A DNA stretch of 13,439 nt, from positions 1 to 13,439 of the forward strand of contig DFKU01000054.1 of the NCBI GenBank assembly GCA_002373615.1, written 5' to 3'. Source of the DNA: Alphaproteobacteria bacterium UBA3637 (GTDB lineage Bacteria; Pseudomonadota; Alphaproteobacteria; CAAHEQ01; UBA3637). The number at the start of each line of letters is the position of its first letter. The stretch's first letter is position 1. A program made the position numbers and the translations under genes. Positions 13,038 through 13,439 of this stretch are shown here, in pieces. Under the pieces are notes generated by a model. The model ran no database searches. It was not told where the DNA came from and saw only the letters and a program-made list of their open reading frames with translations.

Positions 13038-13439
13038 ATGCGTTCAGAAATCATCAATTTAAATGAAAAGTATCGGGGGATTTTGACCTTGATCAGGGGG
13101 CGTCTTTGACTGGGATAAAGCGACCGCCCGTGCCCAAGAATTAGAAACCCTTACCCAAGACGCGAATCTGTGGGAAGACCCTGACAGAGCCCAAAAACTC
13201 TTGTCAGAACGTACCGCTCTTAATAATGCCATAGATCGTGTAAAATCCTTGGAAAAGCAAATAAACGATACCTATGAAATGATTGAGATCGCCGAAAAGG
13301 AAAATGAAACAGAATTGCTTACCGAAGCAGAAACTCAATTCATCCAAATGGAACCCGAACTGGAACGTGTGGAACTGGAAAGCCTGCTCTCTCAGGAAGG
13401 TGATAAAAATGATGCCTTTTTGGAAATTCATTCAGGGGC
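13038..13439 (+). CDS. prfB: Peptide chain release factor 2, programmed +1 frameshift, 3' end outside window
   Basis: RF2 recognises UAA and UGA and triggers peptide release. The gene reads as 13038-13106 joined to 13108 onward. Zero frame encodes MRSEIINLNEKYRGILTLIR, then GRL, and stops at TGA 13107-13109 (codon 24). The +1 frame continues DWDKATARAQELE, then DANLWEDPDRAQKLLSERT, matching domain 1 of RF2, and stays open to the edge at FLEIHSG, the start of the conserved IHSGAGG(T) segment. The GGQ and SPF motifs lie beyond the window. AAAGGAG precedes the ATG, 11 bp after mrcA. The break is the known autoregulatory frameshift, not a mutation: low RF2 lets the ribosome slip and make more RF2. 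Confidence 0.95.
13095..13110 (+). promoter_or_regulatory. prfB programmed +1 frameshift site
   Basis: An internal Shine-Dalgarno-like AGGGGG (13095-13100), a three-base spacer CGT, the slippery CTT (13104-13106), stop TGA (13107-13109) and a following C (13110) reproduce the E. coli site layout exactly, including the spacer length and the poor-termination UGA-C context. Confidence 0.95.

Noticed and set aside
13107..13109. In-frame TGA suggesting a broken prfB
   Set aside because: It sits in a complete programmed-frameshift site and the +1 frame continues as RF2, so it is regulatory, not a mutation.
1..13439. CRISPR array, defence system or complete mobile element
   Set aside because: There are no regularly spaced repeats, cas, transposase, integrase or toxin-antitoxin genes. 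Repeats are limited to the 128-357 cluster and short palindromes.

Overview
This window most likely comes from an alphaproteobacterial chromosome of modest GC content. The evidence is gene content and order: a class A penicillin-binding protein directly followed by prfB, an mlaE-mlaF-radA-cvpA run, and HU beside tRNA-Val. The AT-rich intergenic regions and a lineage-specific surface-type protein fragment at the left edge would suit a host-associated or gut relative of the Rhodospirillales. That placement is inference from remembered gene orders, not a computed phylogeny.

Layout. Positions 1-119 hold the C-terminal end of a protein resembling DUF1566/C-type-lectin-like domains, with a C-ending codon run suggestive of a hypervariable tail. 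It is followed by a long imperfect inverted repeat and a cluster of dispersed-repeat units (128-357). accA (acetyl-CoA carboxylase alpha subunit) lies on the minus strand. It diverges from a three-gene cluster of small envelope proteins: a one-TM protein, a secreted Sel1-type protein and a secreted 113-residue protein. rpsT follows with its own promoter and terminator.

From 3139 to 7614 there is one tightly packed unit: mlaE, mlaF, radA, cvpA, a cytidine-deaminase-fold gene and rlmH, mostly with overlapping stop and start codons. It starts at a clear sigma70 promoter. A second strong promoter, whose -35 box contains the rlmH stop codon, drives tRNA-Val(UAC), which ends in a near-perfect terminator. 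HU is encoded convergently on the minus strand. Between HU and the next plus-strand gene is an A/T-palindrome-rich regulatory region.

The 8448-10484 gene encodes a 678-residue protein I do not recognise. It has a signal-peptide-like N-terminus, a long acidic low-complexity segment, one membrane span preceded by a sortase-like IPSTG motif, and a very basic coiled-coil C-terminal half. It has its own promoter and terminator. Next come PBP1A (mrcA) and the first part of prfB. prfB has an in-frame TGA at codon 24 in a textbook +1 programmed-frameshift site, and it runs off the right edge.

Most of the window is core housekeeping: fatty-acid synthesis, ribosome and translation, lipid transport, recombination repair, nucleoid structure and cell wall. 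The parts that look least described are the left-edge variable tail with its flanking repeats, the 678-residue membrane coiled-coil protein, and the small envelope cluster at 1403-2718.
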